Shown here: piece by piece, positions 18,060-26,637 of the stretch
Layout: each line of letters starts with the position of its first letter
How positions within the stretch are numbered: the stretch's first letter is position 1
Source of the DNA: Gnetum montanum
Taxonomy: Eukaryota > Streptophyta > Gnetopsida > Gnetales > Gnetaceae
Direction: 5' to 3'
NCBI GenBank assembly: GCA_015680685.1
Contig: MNCI01020927.1
Span: forward strand, 5,203-31,839
Length of the DNA stretch: 26,637 bases
Program-made: the position numbers and the translations under genes
The notes under the pieces: generated by a model
Told to the model about the DNA's origin: nothing
Database searches by the model: none
What the model saw: only the letters and a program-made list of their open reading frames with translations

Positions 18060-19003
18060 TAGAGATATGTTAGTTTGGCCTATTTGATGTTCACATAAGT
18101 TAGTGCTTTGCTAAACTACTAATTACAAAAAGGCCATTTTAGCAATGAAACTTAGATTTTATTAGCATAATTACTCCTTCAAAAGTTGGGTAGAAATTTA
18201 TACTTACAGCTATTGACTATTTTACCAAGTGAACAAAAGAAAAATCTCTGAAGAAGAGTTCAATGTCAAATATAATAAGGTTTGTTGAAGATCATATCTT
18301 ATGTCATTTTGGTATACCTAAAGTATTTGTATTAGATAATGGCCCTACATTTCAATATGAGGATTTCATAAGATGGGCTTTTAAGAAATCTAAATTTTTA
18401 TTCCTCTCATCAAAGTACTATCCTCAAGAGAATGGATTAGCTAAGTCTACCAATAAGAAGTTTATCTCTAACATTAAAAGATCAATGAAAAGGAATTCTA
18501 GAAACTGGCATGATCACTTACAATCTACTTTGTGGATCGACCACATTACAATAAAAAAATTATATTAGAACCTCATCCTATAACCTAGTTTATGAAATGG
18601 TTATGAGAACTACTCATAAAATCATCATATTAGCATTGGATTTTGTATAGAAGTATAGAAAACAATGGATAAAGATAGAAGCCTAATGTCTCTACTTATA
18701 AAAAGAAAAGTTGAAATTAATAAAGCCAGAGATAATATATTAGTAAACACATCACAAACCAAAGATGGTTTGATTGAAAGGCTTTAAGAAGGGCATTCAA
18801 AGTGGGTGATTTAATGTTACATTGGAACACAAGAAGAAGGAGTAATCATAACAAGAATTTTCAGCTAAATGGAAGGGCCTATTTTACCAAGTAATATGTG
18901 TTTGATAACACTTACAAGTTGTCCATACTAGATGGAACCAAATTGAAGTTCTTATTTAATGTCATCAATCTCAATCACTACTTTGAACAACTACCCAATG
19001 CTT
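18060..19003 (+). pseudogene. Ty3/gypsy integrase remnant (core and C-terminal domain)
   Basis: Plus strand, one main frame. KRPF-x-Q-x-NLDFISIITPS, then KFILTAIDYFTK with the first catalytic Asp in AIDYF (about 18205). Then HILCHFGIPKVFVLDNG with the second Asp (about 18335). Then YYPQENGLAKSTNKKF, where the catalytic Glu of NGLAEST is Lys (about 18440). Then NWHDHLQSTLWIDH. After a gap comes the GPY-type C-terminal domain GDLMLHWNTRRRS, NTYKLSILDG and NLNHYFEQLP, to a stop near 19003. In-frame stops replace Gln and Trp (FTK* for FTKW). The core alone leaves a 101-codon open stretch (18263-18568). The upstream pol is missing; it starts directly at the outer edge of LTR-beta. Confidence 0.85.
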
Positions 19004-19412
19004 GATAGAACTAAGGAAAAATAGAGATTGTAAATATATAAATAGTCATTATAGAGACAAGAAATTTTCAAGAACTTGGATTATATAACAAAATATCGTT
19101 GATCCTTCAATAGTGAAGAAAATATTAAGTTAAGAGAATTTTTAGAAAGATGGTGAATACAAGGCCTTTTATCCCTTACATATTAGGATGTTGCCCTGAA
19201 CACATCAAGAGGGATTAGTATAAATCTTCAAATAGTTGAGCTTCATATATTAGTTCCTATATGACATGGTTGGTAGACAAATTTTATTTCTTGAAAATTG
19301 GTTGTTCTATTCATATCCACATTTGAAGAAATTATTATCAATGTTCAAAAATCACAATGTTAGATAGCAAAGATGATGAGAATCTAAATAATTTAGATTC
19401 ATGGAAAGAAGT
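19004..19412. other. Non-coding stretch between integrase remnant and LTR-alpha copy 2
   Basis: AT-rich DNA without recognised coding. It may be the 3' untranslated part of the integrase-bearing element. GGAAAGAAG just before 19413 could pass for a plus-strand polypurine tract, which would make the next LTR its 3' LTR, but the TATA orientation argues against that. Confidence 0.35.
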
Positions 19413-20160
19413 TGATGAGCGGCAAGGTACCCATACATCCAACCATATAAATCACAATCCATCATACACGATCTAGTCAAATTCCATGGATGGGACTACT
19501 TATGCATCTAAATCGTTATGCTCTAATTGCAATTTGCTATCTTCAGACTTGGACTAGTGGTAGCTTTATTATGTATGATTTAGTCTAGAGTGAGACATAT
19601 GATGATGTTGTCTAACTCTATGCTACTCCTAATGAAAATAAAAAGATTAATTAATTAAGCTATATAATGATGGAAATTAAAGTCTAAACTAGCGTACATG
19701 CAATGAGTATCCATTCCTAATTGCTAGCACACACCTTGGACTTTGTGAGACTACTGTTGGGATTACCAAGCATACATAGCTAGGCTCACCAAATGATACA
19801 TTATTGGGTTATCAAGTAATTATACTTAAGCATTTATGATTAAGTTGTACTCATTTCACTTAATTCCAATAATAGTAAATATCAATAAATGTAAACATTA
19901 ACTAAAGAAAATAGTAAATAATTAAAGGATTAAATCAATAATAAATCTATGTGAATGCTATAATGATGGGAATAATCTCAATATCTATTTCCAATCATGT
20001 AATGTATCCAAGTATGTCACACTTGAATAAAGGTGCCATATAATCACAACATCACACTATGAGCATGCATTGGGATTAATAGGACTTGAATTCAAAAATC
20101 TAAGAAAGACTACCAAAAACTAGCAACTAAAAACTATTCCCCAACCATGCACCTAAGTGT

Positions 20161-20170
20161 TGTATTTATA
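20161..20170 (-). promoter_or_regulatory. TATA box of LTR-alpha copy 2
   Basis: TATAAATACA on the minus strand, identical to copy 1. It is preceded in U3 by GATATC/GATATT sites at 20189-20270. Confidence 0.6.
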
Positions 20171-20188
20171 AACCAACATAGAAGAGAT

Positions 20189-20270
20189 GATATCAGATAT
20201 CTAACATTATTTCTTGGGATTTGATATCATGTATCCAATATTAGAACCTTGATATCAAATATATGATATT
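20189..20270 (-). repeat. GATATC/GATATT cluster in U3 of LTR-alpha copy 2
   Basis: Sites start at 20189, 20196, 20223, 20251 and 20265; intervals are 7, 27, 28 and 14 bp, close to multiples of 7 or 14. The same hexamers recur near TATA boxes at 23799-23849 and 26407-26503. Confidence 0.75.
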
Positions 20271-20295
20271 AGGGCTAACATAATGATACTCATCA

Positions 20296-20306
20296 TAACC
20301 CCATGA
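20296..20306 (-). other. Candidate polypurine tract before LTR-alpha copy 2
   Basis: On the minus strand TCATGGGGTTA lies directly before the LTR start TGATGAG. It is short and weak, but in the right place if the coiled-coil ORF belongs to this element. Confidence 0.3.
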
Positions 20307-20467
20307 CTAAATGAAAGTTAGAGTTAAAGAAATTATTTACAAAATATTGGGAAGGTATGAAATTATTGACTGACTCAGATAAAATAAACAAATGAACTCT
20401 ACATGCCATAGTGGTGCTTTACAAAAAAATTTGGACACAATATTACAAGATACAAAATTGGGGAAGC

Positions 20468-23205
20468 TCATGTAGTTCCCAGAGGTGCTAACTCCTCTGG
20501 CAATTGCTTCCTTTTGACGCTAGGCTTGTAAAATTTGTATTGATCAAGCAATGCCTGTAACTTCTCCTCTTTAATTCTTAGGTTGTGTACCATCCAGGCT
20601 ACTAAACCAATATGTGATGACATTGGTACATCCCAAGGCCATGGTAGCTATGAAAACATTTTGTTGGCCTTCACGTACTAGGCCACAAATTTTTGTTGTT
20701 CTTTATTGAAGGCCTTGGCCTTTTCCTTGAGCTCATGATAGTCTATTAATCATTTGGCCAAGTCCAAATCAACATCTTTTTGACCATGGTAGTGGGATTT
20801 GACCACCTCAAGTTCTAAGTTTGCTATGTGAAGTTTTTGCAAAACAACTTTTCTATTTGCTAACTCTTTCACATATAGGGCATAGGTAGTTGCTACCTAT
20901 TTTCCTAGCTTGCTTTTGGGCCAACCTACTGTTAACATGGAAAGGTTTCCATATCTAAGGTTAGCTAACACCATGTATTCCTTCAAATATTTAATCTATA
21001 GGTCTTTGGTTTTTACTTCCACTTGATGGACTAGTGCAAAACTATTTAGAATTGCCTGCTAATCAAGATTTTGGACTATCATGAACCTAATGTGGGCCTT
21101 AGCCATATGGATTTCTTTCTTTTTTATCTACTTGTACATGTATACCTCATCCCAAAAGTGTTCCTTCAGCTTCTCATGTTTCTTGGCCTCATTCTACCAT
21201 GTGCTTATTTTAATTGTGAACTTTTGTTGAATGGCATAGACCTTCTCCATTGAGAGGGTTCTATTCTCTCTAACCAATCTACTGATATCTTTGTTGGCCC
21301 TCATTAGTTGTTCACTCAACTAATGGATGCTTTCTTCTAGAACATTCTCTTGATTTTTAATTATGGTCAACCTTGAATTTTTTATGGTGAGCTATTTATT
21401 CTCCTCCTAAGTGGTGGTCAATGCCTTTTGATGGGCATAAGTTTGTGCTTCTGCAATGGAGGTATTCTAGACCACCTTCTCCTTTTCTTACTCTATAGCT
21501 TTGTTCTCTTTAGTCAACCTGGCCAATTTCTACATCCTAAATTGTTCTAGCTAGTCATTCATAACAAAATAGGCAAGATCCCATCATTCTACTCTCAGGG
21601 TGGTTAGCTCTCTTATAATCATTTCAATTCTACTTCTACATGCTCTGCCCTAGTCTCAGCCATGACTAGCTTCCCTTTGGTGGCTATGAGGTCTAACTAT
21701 GCTATAGTGACATCACTATGGATGTCAAACAAAGTAGTCATCACCTTTCCTATCTATAGTAGTTTATCTAACACATCCTCATGCATTGTAGGAGTCATCT
21801 AAGTCCTAGCCAACATCTGCACATCTTTGATCCTAGTAGGATCTATTGGAGGCACAATAGGCACACTGAATGATTCTTTTATGTGATCTGTAATCACTTA
21901 TGCTACACCTACCTTATCCTGATGCTACATTACCACAATTATGGCACCTTCTCTTATTTCAAGCATCACTTGGAAGGATGTGACATCTTCAAAGATTTTC
22001 CTGGACCACTAGGATCCTCCTCTTGATTGCAACAAGATCTCTTCCTTTGTTGGATCTATTGAAATAATGGGCTATACAACATCATTAATTACTCTAAAGA
22101 GATTAGATTCATCTCTACTTTCCAAATTAATAGCTTTAGTAATTTTTTGTAGATGGCTCATTAAGGGCCTATAATCTTATAGTTCTGGCAATGGTGGACC
22201 TTGTGTTTTAGGGAAATATGTGGGCTCTTTTTGTACTTCTCTTTTTGGTTTTGCTTCCTTCTCTAGTTATTGTTCTTCACTAAGGTCTTTCCTTGGTGCT
22301 ACAGGTTTGAGCAGCTTATCAAAGAAAGCATTTTGAACCTTCCTAGGGATGTCATTCATGTAGCTAATGATTCTAATGTGCTACATAGACTTTTGATTAG
22401 GTAAGGAAATGGGAATGTTGTTTTTCCTATCTTTTTCTCCTTGAACCACCTCTAAATTTTGATGAAGTAGAATTGGGGAAGGTTGTCCATGCATTTGACC
22501 ATTAAGATAGCACTTCCCCTAGCCACATATGTTAAAATACTATTAAGCCCCTTGGTTGGGAAGAGATGGTATGTGTCAATATTGAAGTACATCCTTTCCT
22601 CAAACATTAGTTCATTATATGTTTAGTCTTCATTGTTGTATGCTCATTTCAACCATAGTTATTTGGTGTCGAGGTCAAATCTAGTGGATAGATGGGTAAC
22701 CTTAGCCCCTTTGTTTTAGTATATTAAGGGTTTTTACAAATGCCTTGATTGAGAAAAAGAGATTGGCTTCAAAAATGTTAAGATAGGTGCCTTCATCTTT
22801 GTTCTAATTGAATTGGTGAGTCTCACCAAGCTACCACTCACTACTTTCTAAAAGAATAGGCCATAGAAGTGATGCTTGAAGTTGCATCTGAACTACTTCT
22901 GGAGCAAACTCCATAAATGGCTTGAGGTTCATTTCCATGATGACCATGGTCAATGTGGACTTTTCTTGGATGTTTGAAAGGCAATAATGGGGCAACATGA
23001 GACGTTTTTCCTACATGGAAGCTAGTGGTTCTATAGCCTCTCCTTGGACTGACTATTCTGTAAAAAGAGCCTCTTCATGGATGTTAAAAGATTGGGCTTC
23101 CTAATCTTTGTGTTGTGCTATCTCACCCTACTATTTCTTACCACATCTTGGGAATTTCAATGCCCTTTGTGAAGGCTCTCCTTATTCTCCTTCTTTTGGG
23201 GCCAT
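20468..23205 (-). pseudogene. Uncharacterised coiled-coil protein ORF, degenerate
   Basis: I do not recognise the family. On the minus strand the ORF starts MAPKEGE (23205) and ends LPEELAPLGTT before TGA (20468-20470), about 900 codons. It stays in one frame from about 22720 to the end, with a frameshift near 22720 and scattered TAA/TAG/TGA codons. The N-terminal third has a globular-looking segment: FNIDTYHLFPTKGLNSILTY, then MDNLPQFYFIKI and RWFKEKKDR. The C-terminal half is Lys/Glu/Leu-rich with heptads, for example NQENVLEESIH-x-LSEQLM (about 21310-21360) and ANKDISRLVRENRTLSMEKV (about 21240-21300), and is a likely long coiled coil. No signal peptide, zinc finger or enzymatic motif was seen. 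It lies upstream of LTR-alpha copy 2 on the same strand, so it may be the extra 3' ORF (env-like or aORF) of an Athila/Tat-type element. A host-gene pseudogene is the alternative. Confidence 0.6.
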
Positions 23206-23573
23206 TTATAATCAAGCAAAGATTAGGTGTTACTAAGGTGCTAATATTTACCATTAACAGATGTATACCATACTCATGACCTTAATTTTAGTAAGTTCTT
23301 TAGTTGATATGATTGAAGAGTTAGAAACATTTTCAAGAAAAATCCCCAAAAGGTGTTTATCTTCTTTTACAACCTTTCATAATTAGTTTCATTTTCCTTA
23401 TGTGTGGCTTATAATGATGGTTATAGTCCCTAGGGTGGATAAATTAAGGTTTTTGGCATTAATACAATTGATTTTTCATTTTAACACTTATGGTTTGTAA
23501 CATTCTTACCCTTGTTATATCTTCTGGCTAACAGTGAATTTCAAAAAATTGACATAAGTTTCAAATGAAATTA
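23206..23573 (-). other. Leader-like stretch upstream of the coiled-coil ORF
   Basis: AT-rich; nothing coding was recognised. It separates the ORF start from the C-rich tract and a promoter-like module on the minus strand. Confidence 0.3.
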
Positions 23574-23596
23574 CCCCACCCCTCCCCCCACCCCCC
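23574..23596 (-). other. Four-run G-quadruplex motif
   Basis: The plus strand reads C4-A-C4-T-C6-A-C6. The minus strand therefore has G6, G6, G4 and G4 separated by single bases, a textbook intramolecular quadruplex motif. It lies about 370 bp upstream of the coiled-coil ORF start and would be in its transcript if transcription begins near 23750. Confidence 0.75.
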
Positions 23597-23773
23597 ATGA
23601 TTAACTTGAACACTCTAGGTTCAACTAGGTTCAAATGGCACAAAAATTGGAGTGGTAAAGAGCCAAAAATTCCAAGTAGAAGATAATTGTGTAGAGGTCT
23701 AAGTCACAATAAAAAAATTGAAAAACTCCCCTAATAGCAAATGATGAGAATAACGTTTGGGCACCATGGAGGT
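23597..23773 (-). other. Unassigned stretch between C-rich tract and TATA-like site
   Basis: No coding recognised. TGATGAG occurs at 23741-23747 (CTCATCA on the minus strand), the same heptamer that ends the LTRs here, but nothing around it matches LTR-alpha. Confidence 0.25.
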
Positions 23774-23849
23774 CATATATATAGTTTTTGTGTGACTTGA
23801 TATTAGGTATCCAATGTCACGTTTAACCTGATATTGGGTAGTTGATATC
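23774..23849 (-). promoter_or_regulatory. Promoter-like module: GATATY sites plus TATA
   Basis: On the minus strand GATATC/GATATT sites (23844, 23830, 23799; one 14-bp interval) are followed by CTATATATATG (23774-23784). Site type, spacing and order resemble U3 of LTR-alpha copy 2. It could be a truncated LTR or the promoter of the coiled-coil ORF. Confidence 0.4.
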
Positions 23850-25430
23850 AAGGTACAAGAATATACATTAAATGGGATAACTGAGCATGAGAAACAAAGC
23901 TCTAGGTTTGGTTGGAAGGTTTGAGGTTAGGTCCATCTTTTTGGGGTAAGTAGGAAATCAAATTGAGGCACTAAAAGTGTTAGGAAGTGGAGTTGTCAAC
24001 ATGAGAATACTTTGGAAGAGGCAAGGAAAAGGGTGTTAAATGAATGTTGTGGAACAAATCAAGGACAGGATAAGGGAAATAAAAAAATTTATTAATTAAT
24101 TTTATGGAAGGTAAAAAATGATGTGGGTGTGCCAAACAAGTACAATTTACAAAAATTACACAAGTGGGTCCTCCGCAAAGTAGGCTCTAGCCTATGATGC
24201 CCTTGTATAACCACATCTAAAAATGTTCATAGGCACTAAAGGGGTTAAATGAAATGCATACCTATGCAACAAAACACACATGTTATAGTAAAAAATTTGA
24301 GATAATAACTCTATGTTACATGAAACTAAAAGTTTGACCATATGGGCAGTGAGGTGAGATGGACTAGAAAAAGGATTGCAGAAATTGAGACATGAGGTGT
24401 CTTACCCAAGTCATAATGAATCCTTGTGTGTTATTAATGGTTAAATAACCATGAACCCTTGTTTCCAAGAGTCAAACCAAGTCCAAACCACGTTTTAGTG
24501 ACATTGCATCATTTCATCCCTATGGCTGAAAATCATAAGACTAACATAGTTGTGAGGAGTAACATCACTTGGGATTTTGTTCAAGGAAGGAGCTTAGTAA
24601 TGGCACTTTCTTTTTTCTTTTTTCTTTGATGGAAGCACTAAGAAGCTACCAGCCTTCAGGCATGGATACATGTAGTGCCTTTTTATGTGACTCTTACATT
24701 CATTTTTTCTTATATATATAAGGATGTAATGAAAACCAAAGCAACATGATAGAACATACAGAAATGGCCAGAGAAAATCCACAAATTCCCTTGATATCAC
24801 ACCCTTCACATTCTCCCTTGGTTCTTCGCTCATCAGTGTAGACATAATGATTATGAATTTATTTTTAGTCTCATGGTGAAAAATAATATCATTATAACCA
24901 GAGCAAGAACCTCTTATTAATGGAATGAGTGGATGGATGATGTGGTCTCACTATTTGAATAATTAGTCCCTTGTGACTTGACAACATAGAGAAAACCTCA
25001 CCTCAATGGGCTACATGATTATTTTATTCACAAGAAAGATTACATAACAAAGAAAACGAAAATAATGAATATAAAAGTTGGATGGAATAGGAAAACTTGT
25101 ATCAAGAAATAAGAAAATGATAAAAAATTATAAAACAAAATGATGAAAGACACTTAAGAATCTTGAAGATTAGAATGGGGGGATGACCCCCATGACTAAA
25201 CATTTGATTGTGACAAGTATAAATGTGTGGGTAGGTAGGATCCATGCATGTAAAAAAAATTTGTAACCATTCATGCCCAAGCCACTAGGTGTTTGTTGCT
25301 GTTGCAGTGGCTGGGTAGATAAATCATTGGTTACACACTTGATTGTGAAATGTTCGGTGGGTCAATGTATGTGATGTGGTAATGTTGTGGATGTCTGGCC
25401 CATGATTTCACCCTTGATCAAAAGATAATA
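23850..25430. other. Large stretch without recognisable genes
   Basis: AT-rich DNA in which I find no retroelement domain, RNA gene or host gene. It holds a perfect 14-bp palindrome CTTATATATATAAG at 24709-24722 and a homopolymer-rich CTTTTTTCTTTTTTC tract near 24605. An 83-codon minus-strand frame here (24594-24845) shows no family features. Confidence 0.4.
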
Positions 25431-25439
25431 TGCATGGAT

Positions 25440-26060
25440 TTTTTTGTCTCCCTACACTGTTAAATTCATTATTTGGGGTTGTGATTAGAGTAATGATGGA
25501 TGGTGGTCGCTATGTAGGATTAGAGGATGTTGGCTACAAAAAGGAAGATGTGGCACTAGATACACATTATGCTGGTTCAAATGATGTGATTGGTTCATGC
25601 ATGTTTTGCTTTGGCTGATGGCCTTTCCTAAAGAAGGGATGTTTCCAATGTTGCAATTGAGACCTACTTTTATTAGCATGTTTATGCACATTTGCAACAC
25701 AAGTGGAATTTGTTTGTTTATATTGTGATGTCAAAACTTCCTATGTTGCTAGTAGTGGCATATAATAAGGTGGAGTATGAGAATATCTAGGATAGGATGG
25801 ATGGTAAGAAGCATAAGGTGGTGATCCTTTGGGGGATCTCATGGATTGATGGTACTCAATCTGAAGTAGAGGATGTAGAACTAGTTAGAGAAAGAGGGTG
25901 TTAAATGTAATAGCCATGCAATTTTAGCTAATAGGAAGGGTAGGGATAGCTTGATGGTGGTCTCTCCTATAATTGTGGTTGTTTCCATGATGGTTGATGA
26001 TAGTGTTGAGGTTGGTAATAAGTCCCCCTAGTGTGGCAATTGAAAACATTGATGGCTAGA
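25440..26060 (-). pseudogene. Pro/Tyr/Gln-rich coding relic
   Basis: On the minus strand the translation has GTYYQPQHYHQPSWKQPQ (about 26030-25975). After a shift it has YHQSMRSPKGSPPYASYHPS and PRYSHTPPYYMP (about 25865-25750), then THSTCVANVHKHANKSRSQL-like polar sequence to about 25640. Such biased, frame-consistent composition suggests a former coding region, perhaps a Gag or a nucleic-acid-binding linker. No domain is identifiable and it is badly broken. Confidence 0.35.
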
Positions 26061-26400
26061 ATACTAAGAGGTCCATCGGTGCATAGTTTGACCATGCATC
26101 TGCGTGAGGGCCTACTGAAGGTAGAGACAAGGTTCCCTAAATGATCTTGTCAATCAAACAGGGACTTACCAAATGCAAGCAAGAGTGTAGCATGGTTAGC
26201 TGTAAGGCTAATGCAAAATGATGCTAAGTGTCAAGCAGTGTTAACTATGTCAATGGTGTTAGTGAGGGTGAGTGTAGTTAGGATTTTGGTGAGAAAACAA
26301 AGGTGTTGACATGTGAGGATCATTTCCCAAGCATGGGTGATGAGACATGAAATTTCTCATATTACTGGCAGTCGCATTAAGGCACCCATGTTATATCATG
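26061..26400. other. Unassigned stretch before the right-edge promoter
   Basis: No coding or repeat recognised. Confidence 0.3.
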
Positions 26401-26637
26401 GGTCGTGATATCGCATATGCAATATCTCATGGGCTGTGATATTGTGTATGCGATATCGCGTACGTGATATCTCATCTGCTCGCGATATTACGTATGTGAT
26501 ATTATAGTTAGCTGCAATTTCTATAAATAAGATGCGGCTCTCCCTTGTTCGGAATCCCAGTTTAGAAGTAGCAAAGCTTTGGTAGTTTGATCCCTCCAGA
26601 GTTAGATTTTTTTCCCGTGTCTGCCTGCAGTGTGGTG
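26401..26637 (+). promoter_or_regulatory. Promoter-like region with GATATY array and TATA box (possible LTR start)
   Basis: Seven GATATC/GATATT/AATATC sites (26407-26503) precede TATAAATAAG (26522-26531) by about 20 bp. Downstream sequence is GC-richer and leader-like to the window edge. The arrangement mirrors U3 of LTR-alpha copy 2 but on the plus strand, so this may be the 5' part of another LTR, or a gene promoter. The window ends before that can be decided. Confidence 0.5.

Larger units (their letters stand above)
19413..20295 (-). mobile_element. LTR-alpha copy 2
   Basis: The plus-strand view starts TGATGAGCGGCAAGGTACCC and ends ACTCATCA at 20295 (883 bp), with inverted TGATGAG/CTCATCA ends. 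It shares ordered anchor motifs with copy 1 (see 6346-7190), including the identical decamer TGTATTTATA at 20161-20170. On the minus strand it lies downstream of the coiled-coil ORF, after a GGGG-containing tract, so it may be that element's 3' LTR. The partner LTR was not found. Confidence 0.65.

Noticed and set aside
19401-19412. GGAAAGAAG as a plus-strand polypurine tract making 19413-20295 the 3' LTR of the integrase element
   Set aside because: The shared TATA reads on the minus strand and copy 1 precedes a minus-strand gag, so the LTR points the other way; not fully excluded.
23741-23747. TGATGAG as an LTR end upstream of the coiled-coil ORF
   Set aside because: Only seven bases match and no other LTR-alpha anchor follows at the expected distance.
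24594-24845. 83-codon minus-strand frame with a hydrophobic segment
   Set aside because: No homology, no conserved motif, no context; length is within chance for AT-rich DNA.
1-26637. tRNA, rRNA or snoRNA genes
   Set aside because: No cloverleaf with A and B boxes or rRNA core sequence was noticed by eye; a tRNAscan or Infernal run could still find one.

Overview
The window looks like nuclear DNA of a plant with a large, repeat-rich genome. Evidence: plant-type Ty3/gypsy and Ty1/copia LTR retrotransposons, fragments of a MADS-box gene and of an ABCG half-transporter, no operons and no long intact genes. The heavy, unpurged decay of the elements would suit a gymnosperm, but that is inference. 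One ambiguous base (n) lies at 15982. I see no RNA gene and no CRISPR array. Almost everything is a broken retroelement copy.

Layout. (1) 1-4256: 3' part of a GC-richer Ty3/gypsy element on the plus strand: gag plus aspartic protease in one frame broken by UAG codons, no reverse transcriptase or integrase, then a non-coding stretch and a long probable 3' LTR carrying seven 49-bp palindromic repeats. (2) 4257-7190: Athila/Tat-like gag remnant on the minus strand, preceded by its probable PBS and 5' LTR (LTR-alpha copy 1). (3) 7225-9990: minus-strand Ty1/copia gag remnant abutting an AT-rich, LTR-like stretch. (4) 10020-12845: island with host-gene fragments on the minus strand: a MADS domain (10281-10532) and an ABCG nucleotide-binding domain (10792-11187 plus 12686-12840). 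The ABCG copy is split by a 1.5-kb non-autonomous LTR element (11188-12685) with a perfect CTAAT target-site duplication. (5) 13195-16440: a minus-strand copia gag piece, then a plus-strand copia gag-protease-integrase copy. (6) 16437-18058: minus-strand Ty3/gypsy with LTR (LTR-beta), decayed tRNA-iMet PBS and a still-open 188-codon gag start. (7) 18060-19003: plus-strand Ty3/gypsy integrase remnant. (8) 19413-23205: LTR-alpha copy 2 and, upstream of it on the minus strand, a 2.7-kb degenerate ORF for an unrecognised coiled-coil protein, possibly the extra 3' ORF of an Athila/Tat-type element. (9) 23206-26637: mostly uninterpretable, with a C-rich quadruplex motif, a Pro/Tyr-rich coding relic, and a promoter-like stretch at the right edge that may be the start of another LTR.

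Two themes recur. In-frame stops in the dead elements often sit where the family has Gln or Trp, as expected from C-to-T decay of methylated DNA. Several LTRs carry short motifs spaced 14 bp apart just upstream of the TATA box, and the motif differs from LTR to LTR (TCAACAAGGCC, AGATGTCT/AGACATCT, GATATC/GATATT). This looks like fast turnover of U3 enhancer modules on a conserved spacing, and it is the most unusual pattern I found.
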